The translations under genes were made by a program, and so were the position numbers. Below the pieces are notes generated by a model that was not told where the DNA came from, did not search any database, and saw nothing but the letters and a program-made list of their open reading frames with translations. A stretch of 64,000 nt of DNA from Bos javanicus (Eukaryota > Chordata > Mammalia > Artiodactyla > Bovidae): contig NC_083881.1 in assembly GCF_032452875.1 (NCBI RefSeq), forward strand, positions 62,627,689 to 62,691,688. The letters are read 5' to 3'. The stretch's first letter is position 1; each line of letters starts with the position of its first letter. Shown here piece by piece: positions 1 to 11,320 of this stretch.

Positions 1-106
1 TTTTTTTTGGCTTGATTTTTTGTGTTCTTTTTGAAATTTTATTATCATTTTCCAGTTTGCTAGAAATTGAAAATTGTAATAAATGAAGTAAAAAAAAATT
101 CAATTC

Positions 107-680
107 ATGGGCTCAACAGTAGACTGGAGGGGACAGAGGAAAGAATCAGTGAATTTACAGATAAAATGTTGGAAATTACCACCTCCCCCCCACCACCCAA
201 ACAGAAAATTGTTTAGCAAATGTACCATCAGCATCCTGGAAAGAGAGAAAGAGAACAAGGCTAAAAAGGTATTTTTTAAGGCTGAAAGTTTGCCAAATTT
301 GGCAGAAAACACAGACCTATACTGTCAAGAAGTTGAGTGAAATCCCACCAAGATTAACCCAGAGAAATCAACACTAAGATATTATAGCCAAACTAATGAA
401 AAATAAAGTCAAGGAAAAGATCTTGAAAATAGCGAGAGTGAAATGGAATCGTTTCTGTGGGGGGAAATAATTAGAATGACAGTGGATTTGTCATTAGAAA
501 TCATGAAGGCCAGAAGAAAGTGGCAGAATATTTTTCAAATGCTGAAAGAGAACTGTCAATCCAGAATTCTATATCCAGTAAAAATATCCTTCAGAAATGA
601 AGAAGAAATTAAAACAGGCTTAGTTGAAGAAAAGTATAGAAATTTGTCACCAGCAGGCTTATCTTTAGAAAATAGCTAAA
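107..680 (+). pseudogene. L1 ORF1 remnant (RNA-binding carboxyl domain)
   Basis: Conceptual translation at 443-679 carries the ORF1p carboxyl-terminal pattern: a DLS-E-KARRKWQNIF stretch, then QSRILYPVKISF, matching in order the ARREWQDIFKVM...LYPARISF pattern of the younger L1 at 17782-18087 in this window. The upstream part (107-340) is open in a different frame and low in similarity. ORF1p is the trimeric RNA chaperone of L1. Stops and frame changes show this copy is dead. It is directly followed by a typical L1 inter-ORF spacer. Confidence 0.7.
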
Positions 681-792
681 GAAAATTCTCCAAACAAAGA
701 GGAAATGATAAAAGAAGGTCTCTTGGAATAATAAGAAGGAAGAAAAATAATACAAAGAATAAAAATAGGAGTAAGTATAATAAACTTTCCTT

Positions 793-1066
793 GCTGCTGC
801 TGCTGCTAAGTCGCTTCAGTCGTGTCTGACTCTGTGCGATCCCATAGACAGCAGCCTACCAGGCTTCCCCGTCCCTGGGATTCTCCAGGCAAGAACACTG
901 GAGTGGGTTGCCATTTCCTTCTCCAGTGCATGAAAGGGAAAAGTGAAAATGAAGTCGCTCAGTCGTGTCCAACTCTTAGCGACCCCATGGACTGCAGCCT
1001 ACCAGGCTCCTCCATCCATGGGATTTTTTAGGCAGAAGTACTGGAGTGGGGTGCCATTGCCTTCTT
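793..1066 (-). mobile_element. Bov-A2 SINE
   Basis: Two Bov-A monomers in antisense, starting with the (GCT)n complement of the AGC tail and joined by the usual gaaaagtgaaa-type linker. Flanks at 782-792 and 1069-1079 match at 10 of 11 bases, a likely TSD. It sits in the inter-ORF spacer of the old L1. Confidence 0.9.
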
Positions 1067-1286
1067 TGAAAGTTTCCTTAAGTTTTTAAAATTAGGTTCG
1101 ATGATTGAAGCAAAAATTATAACACTGCCTGATATGATTTTCAATGCAAGGAGATTTTTAAAAAATTATTTTAGAAAGAGGGAGAGTAAAGGGATGTAAA
1201 GGGAGGTAAGGGGTTTACTTTAACTTATACAATATTAACAACAATGCATTGTTCAGTTATGTATATTTAATGTAATATGGAGAGCA

Positions 1287-1430
1287 ATTTGTGTGTGTGT
1301 GTGAATTTTATTTATGCATTTGTTAGACTGGAGTGACAATGGAACTGGGAAAGCAGTAGAAGGAAATGTGAGAAGGCTTTTTCCTCTTACTTTTATGCTG
1401 GTATCTTAATTTCCTTGTTATATACCCATT
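1287..1430. other. Unassigned segment with a short (GT)n run
   Basis: Begins with a GT microsatellite of about 6-7 units near 1290 and continues into DNA I cannot place in a family. It lies between the old L1 and the poly(T) that starts the next L1 3' fragment, so it may belong to that same inserted block. Confidence 0.4.
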
Positions 1431-2703
1431 TATCTTTTTTTTTAATTTATTTTTAATTGGTGGATAATTGTTTTACATTGCTGTGTTGGCTTCTGCTGTA
1501 CAACAACATGAATCAGCCAGAAGAATATATATCTCCCTTCCCTCTTGAACCTCTCGCTCACCCCTCTAGTTTGTCACAGAGCACCAGGTTAAGCTCCCTG
1601 TGTTATACAGCAACTTCCCACTAGTTATCTATTTAACATGTGGTGAGAAATTTGTATGCAGATCAGGAAGCAACAGTTAGAACTGGACATGGAACAACAG
1701 ACTGGTTCCAAATAGGAAAAGGAGTACGTCAAGGCTGTATATTTTCACCTTGCGTATTTAACTTCTATGCAGAGTATATCATGAGAAATGCTGGACTGGA
1801 AGAAGCACAAGCTGGAATCAAGATTGCTGGGAGAAATACCAATAACCTCAGATATGCAGATGACACCACCCTTATGGCAGAAAGTGAAGAGGAACTAAAC
1901 AGCCTCTTGATGAAAGTGAAAGTGGAGAGTGAAAAAGTGGGCTTAAAGCTCAACATTCAGAAAACTAAGATCATGGCATCCGGTCCCATCACTTCATGGA
2001 AATAGATGGGGAAACAGTGTCAGACTTTATTTTTGGGGCTCCAAAATCACTGCAGATGGTGATTGCAGCCATGAAATTAAAAGACGCTTACTCCTTGGAA
2101 GGAAAGTTATGACCAACCTAGATAGCATATTCAAAAGCAGAGACATGACTTTGCCAACAAAGTTTCATCTAGTCAAGGCTATGGTTTTTCCTGTGGTCAT
2201 GTATGGATGTGAGAGTTGGACTGTGAAGAAGGCTGAGCACTGAAGAATTGATGCTTTTGAAGTGTGGTGTTGGAGAAGACTCTCGAGAGTCCCTTGGACT
2301 GCAAGGAGATCCAACCAGTCCATTCTGAAGGAGATCAGCCCTGGGATTTCTTTGGAAGGAATGATGCTAGAGCTGAAACTCCAGGACTTTGGCCACCTCA
2401 TGTGAAGAGTTGACTCATTGGAAAAGACTCTGATGCTGGGAGGGATTGGGGGCAGGAGGAGAAGGGGATGACAGAGGATGAGATGGCTGGATGGCATCAC
2501 TGACTTGATGGACGTGAGTCTGGGTGAACTCCAGGAGTTGGTGATGGACAGGGAGGCCTGGCATGCTGCGATTCATGGTGTTGCAGGGAGTCAGACACGA
2601 CTGAGCGACTGAACTGAACTGAACTGAACTAATGTATATGCTTCCATGCTACTATCTCATTCGTCCCACCCTCTTCTTCCCCCACTGTGTCCACAAATCT
2701 TTT
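1431..2703 (-). mobile_element. Artiodactyl L1 3'-UTR fragment, split by BovB
   Basis: A poly(T) at 1434-1443 followed by antisense L1 3' UTR text (same pattern as 45491-45960) runs to about 1647 and resumes at about 2633-2703 after the BovB. Only the 3' end is present, the usual 5' truncation. It is the middle layer of a three-deep nest: old L1, this fragment, then BovB. Confidence 0.7.
1648..2632 (+). mobile_element. BovB LINE, 5'-truncated, sense
   Basis: RTE-class LINE fragment of about 985 bp ending in the diagnostic (gaact)n 3' tail. An open stretch to 2005 encodes the reverse transcriptase palm: GVRQGC, then YADDT (catalytic box intact), then a KLNIQKTK motif. Downstream the frame is broken by stops, for example a TGA after the ESW...KKAEH stretch near 2240. 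No activity is possible without the missing 5' part, which normally encodes the endonuclease. Confidence 0.9.
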
Positions 2704-4020
2704 GGAGAGCAGCTATTAAATAAGCTTTACAAAGAGTTATACTGAAAGAAACACTGTGGATGGAACTCTGGAAAATGTTCAAGTATCCACAATAATATTG
2801 GAAAATGAAAATAAAGAAAAAAAAATAGAGAACATACAGAAAACAAAAAATATAATGACATACTTTAGCTCAAGAATATCATTAAATATAGACAGTCTAA
2901 ATAAATAATTTATTAGATGGAGATTAACACAGTTGACTAAAAAAATGACTCAACTGTATTACATCTACAAGAAACTACCTTCAAATAAAATAGTATAGAG
3001 TGTGAAAGTAAAAAGATGGATATACCCTGCAAACATTAACCAAAAGAAAGAAGGAGTGATTATACTAAAATCAGATAAAGAAGATTTCAAAGCAAAGAAA
3101 ATGATCAAGAACAGAGAGAGACATTACATGATGACAAAAGAGTCAAAAAGACAGCAAAGATACATATTTTGCATGCAGATCCTAAATGTGTCCCAAACAA
3201 CAGAACAAAATATGTAAAACAAAGTTGCAAAAGCTGCTGGAATAGACAAATCCACAATTAGAATTGGAAGCCTCAGTATACCTCTCTCAGCAATTAATAG
3301 AACAAATAGAAAACTAGCAGTCATGGAGATGAACACAACACTACCAATCAACTAGTTCTAATTTACATTTATAGAATCTAACCAACAACAGCAGAAAAGA
3401 TGTTCTTTTCAAGCACCACAAAATATACGCCAAGATTCACCATAAACCGTAAAAACTAGCTTCAACAAATTTTTTAAAACTCTCAAGATCATAAAGAGTG
3501 TATTATTCTCTGAATTACAGTGGAATCAAAATGGAAATCAGTAACAGAGAGATGACAGCAAATTCTCTAAACATTTGGGGAAAAAACCAACAATTTTCCA
3601 AGTAACCTGTGGGTCAAAGAGGAAGTCATAAAGAAATTTAAAAGCAAATACATTGAAGTGAATGAAAATACAATATATCAAAATTTGGGAGACTCAGCTA
3701 AAGCAGTTCTGAGAGGAAATCTATAGCACTAAATATTTACTTTAAAAAGAGAAAAGTCTCAAATCAATACTCTAAGCTCCCACTTCCAGAAATGAATTTT
3801 TAAAAGAAACTATAGGGGAAAAAAAGAGTAAGATGAACCCAAAACAAGCATAAAGAAGAACATAGTAAAGATAAGACCAGAAATCAATGACACTGAAAAC
3901 AGAAAAATAATAAGGAAAATATATCAAGCAAAAAACTGCTTCTTTGAAAAGGGTGACAAAATTGATCCGTCTTTAGCAACACTATCAAAGAAAGAAAAGA
4001 CACATTGCCAGTAAGCATGC

Positions 4021-4231
4021 TTGTGTGCTCAGTTGTGTCCAACTGTTTGCAACCCCATTGCAGCCCGCCAGGCTCTGCTGTCCATGGAATTCTCCAGGCA
4101 AGAATACTGGAGTGGGATGCCATTTCCTCCTCCAGGGAATCTTCCCAACCCATGGATAGAATCCTCTGAGTCTCCGGTGTCTCCTGCCTTGGCAGGCAGA
4201 TTCTTTACCACTGTGCCATCTGGAAAGCCCC
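4021..4231 (-). mobile_element. Bov-tA SINE
   Basis: Antisense tRNA-Glu-derived head (near 4231) plus one Bov-A unit. The flanks read attgccagta on the left and attaccaata on the right, a decayed TSD with two differences. It interrupts the old L1 ORF2. Confidence 0.88.
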
Positions 4232-4507
4232 AAATTACCAATATCTGCTATCAAAAAGGAGATATCACCATAGACCTCCTGACATCAAAAGAAAAGTAAA
4301 AATATTTCAGACAAATAAGTCTACACATACAAGTTTCACAACTTATGTAAAACGGACCAACTTCCTGAAAAGCACAATTGCAAGTTGTTAAGAAGATAGA
4401 TAATTTAAATAGCCTTACAACTAAGGAAATTGAATTAGTTTAGAAACTTGCCAAACAGAAAGCTCCAGAAGATTTCACTGGAAAAGTCTACCAAATATTT
4501 AAAGGAG

Positions 4508-5727
4508 TTCAATTCAGTTCAGTTCAGTCGCTCAGTCGTGTCCGACTCATTGCAACCCCATGAACTGCGGCACGCCAGGCCTCCCTGCCCATCACCAAAT
4601 CCTGGAGTCCACCCAAACCCATATCCATTGAGTTGGTGATGCCATCCAACCATCTCATCCTCTGTCGTCCCCTTCTCCTCCTGCCCCCAATCTTTCCCAG
4701 CATCAGGGTCTTTTCCAGTGAATTAGCTCTTCACATCAGGTGGCCAAAGTATTGGAGTTTCAGCTTCAACATCAGTCCTTCCAATGAACACCCAGGACTG
4801 ATCTCCCCTAGGATGGACTGGTTGGATCTCCTTGCAGTCCAAGGGACTCTCAAGAGTCTTCTCCAACACCACAGTTCAAAAGCATCAATTCTTTAGCGCT
4901 CAGCTTTCTTTATAGTCCAACTCTCACATCCATACATGACCACTGGAAAAACCATAGCTTTGACTAGATGGACCTTTGTTGGCAAAGTAATGTCTCTGTT
5001 TTTGAATATGGTATCTAGGTTGGTCATAACTTTTCTTCCAAGGAGTAAGAGTCTTTTAATTTCATGGCTGCAATCACCATCTGCAGTGATTTTGGAATCC
5101 AAAAAAATAAAGTCTGACACTGTTTCCACTGTTTCCCCATCTGTTTGTCATGAAGTGATGGGACCAGATGCCATGATCTTCGTTTTCTGAATGTTGAGCT
5201 TTAAGCTCACTTTTTCACTCTCCTCTTTCACTTTCATCAAGAGGCTTTTGAGTTCTTCTTCACTTTCTGCCATAAGGGCAGTGTCATCTGCGTATCTGAG
5301 GTTATTGGTATTTCTCCCAGTAATCTTGATTCCAGCTTGTGCTTCATCCAGCCCAGTGTTTCTCATGATGTACTCTGCATATAAGTTAAATAAGCAGGGT
5401 GACAATATACAGCCTTGACATACTCCTTTTCCTATTTGGAACCAGTCTGTTGTTCCATGTCCAGTTCTAACTGTTGCTTCCTGACCTGCAAACAGATTTC
5501 TCAAGAGGCAGGTCAGGTGGTCTGGTATTCCCATCTCTTTCAGAATTTTCCACAGTTTATTGTAATCCACACAGTCAAAGGCTTTGGCATAGTCAATAAA
5601 GCAGAAATAAATGTTTTTCTGGAACTCTCTTGCTTTTTCGATGATCCAGCAGATGTTGGCAATCTGATCTCTGGTTCCTCTGCCTTTTCTAAAACCAGCT
5701 TGAACATCTGGAAGTTCACGGTTCACA
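4508..5727 (-). mobile_element. BovB LINE, 5'-truncated, antisense
   Basis: About 1.2 kb with the 3' tail repeat at 4508-4527. An open frame from 5727 down to 5148 encodes a long uninterrupted RT portion: ELPDVQAGFRKGRGTRDQ, then DYAKAFDCVD (palm aspartate region), GVCQGCILSP, and YADDT. This is the longest open BovB RT segment in the window. The lower half (4508-5147) carries frame breaks. The open frame running on to 5783 includes flanking L1 sequence and is not BovB. It was inserted into old L1 ORF2. Confidence 0.92.
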
Positions 5728-6364
5728 AACATTATTTCTATAAATCTCTTCCAGTAAATGTCAGAGAAGGGAACACTTCTCAATTCATTATAAGAAGCAA
5801 TTCTAATAACTAAACTTGAAAAAGACAGTACAACAAGACAGCTAGAGACTGATGACTCTCATGAAGATGGATGCAAAATCCCTTAACAAAATATTGATAC
5901 ATAGCATTCAGCAGTATATAAAAATAATTATGTATTGTGATCAAGTGATGTTTATTCTAGCAATGCAAAGATCATTCAGTATGAAAAGCAGTCAGTGTAA
6001 TCTACCATATAAACAGTATAAAGAAAAAGTATCCCAATTATACTAATCGAAGCAGAAAAATCGTTTGAGAATATTCAGCACCCATTCATGATAAAAAAAA
6101 AAAAAGCTTTCAGAAAAATTGGAATAGAAGGAAACTTTCTAAAATTGCTTTTTTAAACATCTATGAAACACTTGCAGCTAACAGCACACTTACCAGTGGA
6201 AGACTAAATCCTTTCCTCATAAGATTAGGAGCGAGGTAGGAATGTTCTCTTTCACAACGCCTATTCAACATAGTACTAGAAGTTCTAAACAATGCAATAA
6301 AGTAAGAAGAGAAAATAAAAGTCTGATCAGAAAGAAAGAAAGAAAACCATCCATTCACCATTCA

Positions 6365-6785
6365 TATTATTCTCTTCTGGGATGATACATCAGATCCGTT
6401 GATTGTTTTCCTATTGCATTGTCTTTTCTTACTGGTTTGTAACATGTCTTTATATAATCTGAATACTGATCTTTTGTTGATTTCGTATGTTGCAAACTTG
6501 TCTCATACATTGGCGTGTCTTCTGCTTTCTTTATTGTACCTTTGATAAACAGAAAACCTTTATAGTAGAGCAGGCAAATTTATCAGTCTGTCCTTTGGTG
6601 ATTAGCTGTTTTGTGCCTTAAGAACTCTTTCCCCATTTGGAAGGCAGAAAGATGTTCTCCTATATTTTCTTCTAACATTTTGCTTTTCACAGATAAATCC
6701 TTAATCCCTCTGGAATTGATCTTCAGGTGTGGCTCCTCCTTGACTTTTTGCTTGGTAAATTATTCCAACCTTCATGAGAGCTCTG
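6365..6785 (-). mobile_element. Old L1 ORF2 carboxyl-region fragment, antisense
   Basis: T-rich text with features of reversed L1 ORF2 C-terminal coding sequence (compare 14440-14700 in the younger L1): phrases such as taatctgaatactgatc and agataaatccttaatccctctgg. It abuts the end of the sense L1 at 6360 but in opposite orientation. Identification is by pattern only and there are no clean ends. Confidence 0.45.
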
Positions 6786-8114
6786 TTATCTTTTAGTTCC
6801 GGCTTCCCAGCCATGCTGGTTTTGGTTCTCTGTCTCTAAAAATTGTGTAGGCTTTTTTTTCTTTTTCTTTTGGCAAGCCTTGTAATTTTTTCTTGATAGC
6901 CAGACATGTTGTAGTGAGTAAAAGAAACTGCTGTAAATAGATTTTCAGTAATGTGGTCATGAGTTTTCAGGGAAAAGAAATATTCTATGTATCCTATGAT
7001 CAGGTCTCACTCAGTGTTTTGGTGAGCCTGTGCCTCTAGACTGCGATCTTCATGAGTGTTTCTCAGCTTTTTCTCCTCACGTAGGTGGTACAGGATGGCT
7101 AGAGTGGGTTGCAGTTGAGTAGTCCCTTCTCCCATGGTGGATGCCTGGAGGAGTCTGAAGCTGAGTATTTCCCTTCTCCAGGTCAGTTGGGTTCTGAGGA
7201 TGCACTTGCAGGTTAGACTCTGGTAACTAGTTTCCCCTGAGGACAAGAACGGAGTGCTCCGGCATATTTCAAAATGCTCTTTTACACACTCTATTCCGGA
7301 AACCTGAACTGACTTTTCTCTGGTATTTACTGTGGGAATCTGGTAGAGCTCCTTGAAGTAAATCTCACAGTATTGTAAGGACTGCCCTCCATCATGACTG
7401 TGTCCCCTTGAAGTGTTGAACTCTCAGAGTTGTCCTCACGGAGACTCCAGCAGTTGGTCAATCACAGTTCAGGTTTTCTTTTCCTGGTACAGGGCTTCAT
7501 GCGGTGGTTTCTGCTATCAAGTCTCTGAGACTTCCTGTATTCCCCTGCTGGTCTCTCCAATCTTGGGTGCAGCGGTTTATGAAACCAAGAAGAGTTGTTG
7601 ATTCCTATTTGTTGTTAAGAGAGAGTGGTGACTTCCAAGCTTATTATACATGGAGCCAGACACCAGAAGTCTTCTGTTGTCTTTTAATAACTAAGTCAGT
7701 GAGAAAGTCTAGGGAGAAAACTCATCCATGGCTAAATCTGGGAAGATGGTCAATTCTCCCTTAGGTAGTCTTGAAAGAAATTTTGGTCAAATGACCGTAG
7801 GTTTGTTTTTCTGCAGCCAAGGCATTCTTGTCTTAGAAATTTTGCAAGTGCATGAGTGTTACATGTTAAAAAGCTAAAGAAACCAAAAACAGAAGAATGG
7901 TGAGAGAATCCCCTCTTGGCATCATAGCTATGACTCAGATCATTTAAACGAGCTATTTGTTAAAAAGAAAGCATAAATTTAAAATGCCTGTCTGTATGGT
8001 ATTCAGAGTATGGATTCTGCTTATGGAGAGGCAACACAGAGAGTCAAGAAACCTGGGGTTAAGCCTTGATCTGTCATAGCCAGATTGTTAAGCTTCTTTG
8101 TATAAGGTGTATGT
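6786..8114. other. Unassigned non-coding DNA
   Basis: No coding exon, SINE or LINE recognised. Open frames of 62-86 codons at 7413-7764 overlap each other and have no recognisable motif. The style around 6890-7260 suggests a very old decayed repeat, but I cannot name it. Confidence 0.4.
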
Positions 8115-8480
8115 TTAGTTGCGCGGAACAAGAGCCCTTCTATGGTGGCTTAACAATATAGAGGTTTTTCTCATCTAATAGCCCAGGAGGAGGCAGACAA
8201 GGCCCAGTATAGTGGCTTTCCTTTCAATTTGGTCTTCCCAGCATGTGGTATACTTGTCATTCCGTGGTTGCAAGATACGGCTCCACCTCTGGCATTTTAC
8301 TGGTGTTTCAGGCATTGGAAGGGGAAGGGCAAAAAGTAAACACCAGAGCCCTTTAATAGAGCTGTTCCCGAAGCTCTACCTAGTACTTTCAACTTACATG
8401 TCCAGGGCCCAAAGTGTTCTACCTGCCCATCCTTAGCTGTAGTTTAAACAGGGCAAATTGCTGCCCTGAGGAAAATCAAG
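8115..8480. repeat. Unclassified ancient interspersed repeat-like segment
   Basis: Text such as ggtttttctcatctaatag, then atggttgcaagatg-like wording, then acttacatgtccagggcc resembles an old mammalian repeat family that also seems present at 56535-56990. I cannot assign a family or ends. Confidence 0.35.
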
Positions 8481-8781
8481 GTCCAGGTAGAACAAAGAGC
8501 AGACTGAGTGTTGGAGAGTTAAGAGCAGTATCTACCCTACTCTCTAAGCTTCTGCCAAGGTTATCTATCTACCTAGCAGGGTTGTTTGAATAACAAGGTG
8601 GAAGATTGTATGCAAGCACACTTTATACACTATATGTGTTTCATAAACAAAGTGAAAAAATTCTGAACTATTATTTTCTTAGCAAACATAAAAACATAAT
8701 GTTAATAGAAAATCTTACTAAATGCAAAGATTTGGGTAATCAGTATCTCTTGAACCTCAGCTCATTCTCTTTCAGACATCT
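8481..8781. other. Unassigned DNA
   Basis: About 300 bp of AT-rich DNA before a BovB tail. I see nothing in it that I can name. Confidence 0.4.
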
Positions 8782-10326
8782 TTCAGTTCTGTTCAGTTCA
8801 GTTGCTCAGTCGTGTCCGACTCTTTGCAACCCCATGAATTGCAGCACGCCAGGCCTCCCTGTCCATCACCAACGCCCGGAGTTCACTCAGACTCATGTCC
8901 ATCAAGTCAGTGATGCCATCCAGCCATCTCATCCTCTGTCATCCCCTTCTCCTCCTGCCCCCAATCCCTCCCAGCATCAGAGTCTTTTCCAATGAGTCAA
9001 CTCTTCGCATGAGGTGGCCAAAGTACTGGAGTTTCAGCTTTAGCATCATTCCTTCCAAAGAAATCCCAGGGCTGATCTTCTTCAGAATGGACTGGTTGGA
9101 TCTCCCTGTAGTCCAAGGGACTCTCAAGAGTCTTATCCAACACCACAGTTAAAAAGCATCAATTCTTCGGCACTCAGCCTTCTTCACAGTCCAACTCTCA
9201 CATCCATACATGACCACTGGAAAAACCATAGCCTTGACTATATGGACCTTTGTTGACAAAGTAATGTCTCTGCTTTTGAATATGGTGTCTAGGTTGATCA
9301 TAACTTTCCTTCCAAGGAGTAAGCGTCTTTTAATTTCATGACTGCAGTCACCATCTGCAGTGATTTTGGAGCCCAGAAAAATAAAGTCTGGCACTGTTTC
9401 CACTGTTTCCCCATCTATTTCCCATGAAGTGATGGGACCGGATGCCATGATCTTCATTTTCTGAATGTTGAGCTTTAAGCCAACTTTTTCACTCTCCACT
9501 TTCACTTTCATCAAGAGGCTCTTTAGTTCTTCACTTTCTGCCATAAGGGTGATGTCATCTGCATATCTGAGGTTATTGATATTTCTCCCGGCAATCTTGA
9601 TTCCAGCTGTGTTTCTTCCAGTCCAGCGTTTCTCATGATGTACTCTGCATATAAGTTAAATAAGCAGGGTGACAATATACAGCCTTGACATACTCCTTTT
9701 CCTATTTGGAACCAGTCTGTTGTTCCATGTCCAGTTCTAACTGTTGCTTCCTGACCTGCATACAGATTTCTCAAGAGGCAGGTCTCCCACAGTTTATTGT
9801 AATGCACACAGTCAAAGGCTTTGGCATAGTCAATAATGCGGAAATAGATGTTTTTCTGGAACCCTCTTGCTTTTTCCATGATCCAGCGGATGTTGGCAAT
9901 TTGATCTCTGGTTCCTCTGCCTTTTCTAAAACCAGCTTGAATATCAAGAAGTTCACAGTTCACATATTGCTGAAGCCTGGCTTGGAGATTTTTGAGCATT
10001 ATTTTACTAGCATGTGCTGCTGCTACTGCTAAGTAGCTTCAGTCGTGTCCAACTCTGTGCGACCCCATAGATGGCAGCCCACCAGGCTCCCCCATCCCTG
10101 GGGTTCTCCAAGCAAGAACACTGGAGTGGGTTGCCATTTCCTTCTTCAATGCATGAAAATGAAAAGTGAAAGTGAAGTCGCTCAGTCGTGTCCGACTCTT
10201 AGCGACCCCATGGACTACAGGCTACCAGGCTTCTCCATCCATGGGATTTTCCAGGCAAAAGTACTGGAGTGGGTTGCCATTGCCTTCTCCGAGTGTAATT
10301 GTGAGATGAGTGTAATTGTGCAGTAG
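8782..10326 (-). mobile_element. BovB LINE, antisense, holding a Bov-A2
   Basis: The 3' tail lies at 8782-8802. Coding text is open from 9544 to 9149 (KVGLKLNIQKMK, then FLGSKITADGDCSHEIKRR) and in another frame at 9523-9999 (QAGFRKGRGTRDQ, DYAKAFDCV, GVCQGCILSP). The YADD box is lost to a frame change near 9560-9600. About 34 bp (the region before CLLRNLYAGQ) is deleted near 9785. A Bov-A2 at 10015-10290 splits off a last BovB scrap of about 36 bp that contains a short tandem repeat (gagtgtaattgtg twice). Confidence 0.9.
10015..10290 (-). mobile_element. Bov-A2 SINE inside BovB
   Basis: Antisense dimer of Bov-A; the tail complement gctgctgctactgct carries one base change. BovB sequence continues on the right side, so this SINE is younger than that BovB. 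I do not see a clean TSD. Confidence 0.88.
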
Positions 10327-10513
10327 TAACCCAAGATCCAGTATTTTCATAGATACACATCCTCAAATACCAATCTTCGGATTATTGCCAAACATTGTCA
10401 TGGCAGACATTTGTTGATTTCCTCCAATATTCCTTTCCCCCTTGTCCCTTTCTCTTAGTAACCTGAATGCCCTTCCATGTGATTTTTCTTTGGAACATCC
10501 TACCCTCATCTCT

Positions 10514-10708
10514 GGGTTTCCCAGGTGGAACCAGTGGTACAGAACCTGCCTGCCAATGCAGGAGACTCAAAAGACTCAGGAGAAGATCCCCTGGAGTAGG
10601 ATGGCTACCCATTCCAGTATTCTGGCTTGGAAAATTCCATGGACAGAAGAGTCTGGCAGGCTACAGTCCATGGGATCAAAAAGAGTCAGACATGACTGAG
10701 TGACTGAG
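10514..10708 (+). mobile_element. Bov-tA SINE
   Basis: tRNA-Glu-like head (gggtttcccaggtgg) followed by one Bov-A unit ending in gactgagtgactgag. Confidence 0.88.
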
Positions 10709-11145
10709 AGACAGAGAGAGAGGCTGTCACCTCTTACAAGGATAAGGCTTGATTAAAGCCGTTCAGACAAGTACAGTGACTGATTCAGTGATGGGCAATC
10801 AGAATGACTTCAGAGCTTGAGACTGGCAGCACGCTAACGCTGCCCTCTTGGAAGATGGATGTGTGATCTTGAATCAATGAAGTTATTTGTTTGCACCAAG
10901 AGGAAAGGCAGCCAGAAGGTAAAGTCACTCTACAGAAAATACCATGCTAAGAGACTTGCAGAGAATCAAGAGATATAAATAGTGAAACTCTGTTTTCCTA
11001 AAACCAGACCTATATCCAGGTTTTTCTTCCCCAACTCAATAAACCAAAATATTTTCTTGTTTTGTTATTTATTTGTTTAAGGGATTTTGAGCTGGGTTTC
11101 TGTTACGTGTAGACAAAAGATGCCTAAATGATAGTTTCCACATAT
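10709..11145. other. Possible ancient LTR or DNA-element relic
   Basis: The end at 11060-11145 (tttgttatttatttgtttaag, then a gggtttctgttac phrase) resembles the 3' end of old mammalian repeats of the MLT or Charlie type. The evidence is weak. No gene is visible. Confidence 0.3.
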
Positions 11146-11320
11146 ATTCCAGGAAAATTATATATATTACTTTAATATGCTGCTTATTGTTTTAAATAAT
11201 CCATATTTAAATAATATATTGCTTAATGTATTATATATTTGTACTTATATATACACATATATGTGTTGATATGTATATATTTATAAATATTATATACATA
11301 TTCTGAAATTTATAGTCCTT
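11146..11320. repeat. AT-rich low-complexity tract
   Basis: About 175 bp dominated by tatat and aaata words around 11155-11300, with no consistent period. Confidence 0.7.

Larger units (their letters stand above)
2745..6350 (+). pseudogene. Ancient L1 ORF2 remnant (endonuclease to early RT)
   Basis: Discontinuous frames show endonuclease text (YPANINQKKEGV near 3020, HYMMTKESK near 3130, then a degraded FNTPLS-like region near 3280) followed by RT entry near 4440 and RT text after 5860 (SIQQYIKIIMYCDQV). ORF2p nicks DNA and reverse-transcribes L1 RNA. This copy has many stops and two large insertions (Bov-tA, BovB) and ends at the SPLLFNIVLEVL-like region near 6290, before the catalytic FADD box. 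Confidence 0.7.
1..6360 (+). mobile_element. Ancient L1 (L1M-type) LINE, sense, interrupted
   Basis: Pieces at about 1-792, 1067-1286, 2704-4020, 4232-4507 and 5728-6360 read in order as L1: ORF1 carboxyl half, inter-ORF spacer, ORF2 endonuclease region, then the start of reverse transcriptase. The gaps are later insertions: Bov-A2, an L1 3' fragment holding a BovB, a Bov-tA, and a BovB. The spacer after ORF1 continues logically across the 1286/2704 break, where an 8-bp repeat (ggagagca at 1279-1286 and 2704-2711) may be the duplicated target. The element stops before the FADD box of reverse transcriptase and has no 3' UTR here; it may begin outside the window. Confidence 0.8.

Noticed and set aside
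1..1286. A HAL1 (ORF1-only half-L1) element at the left edge
   Set aside because: The text after ORF1 continues as an ordinary L1 inter-ORF spacer and then ORF2 once later insertions are removed.
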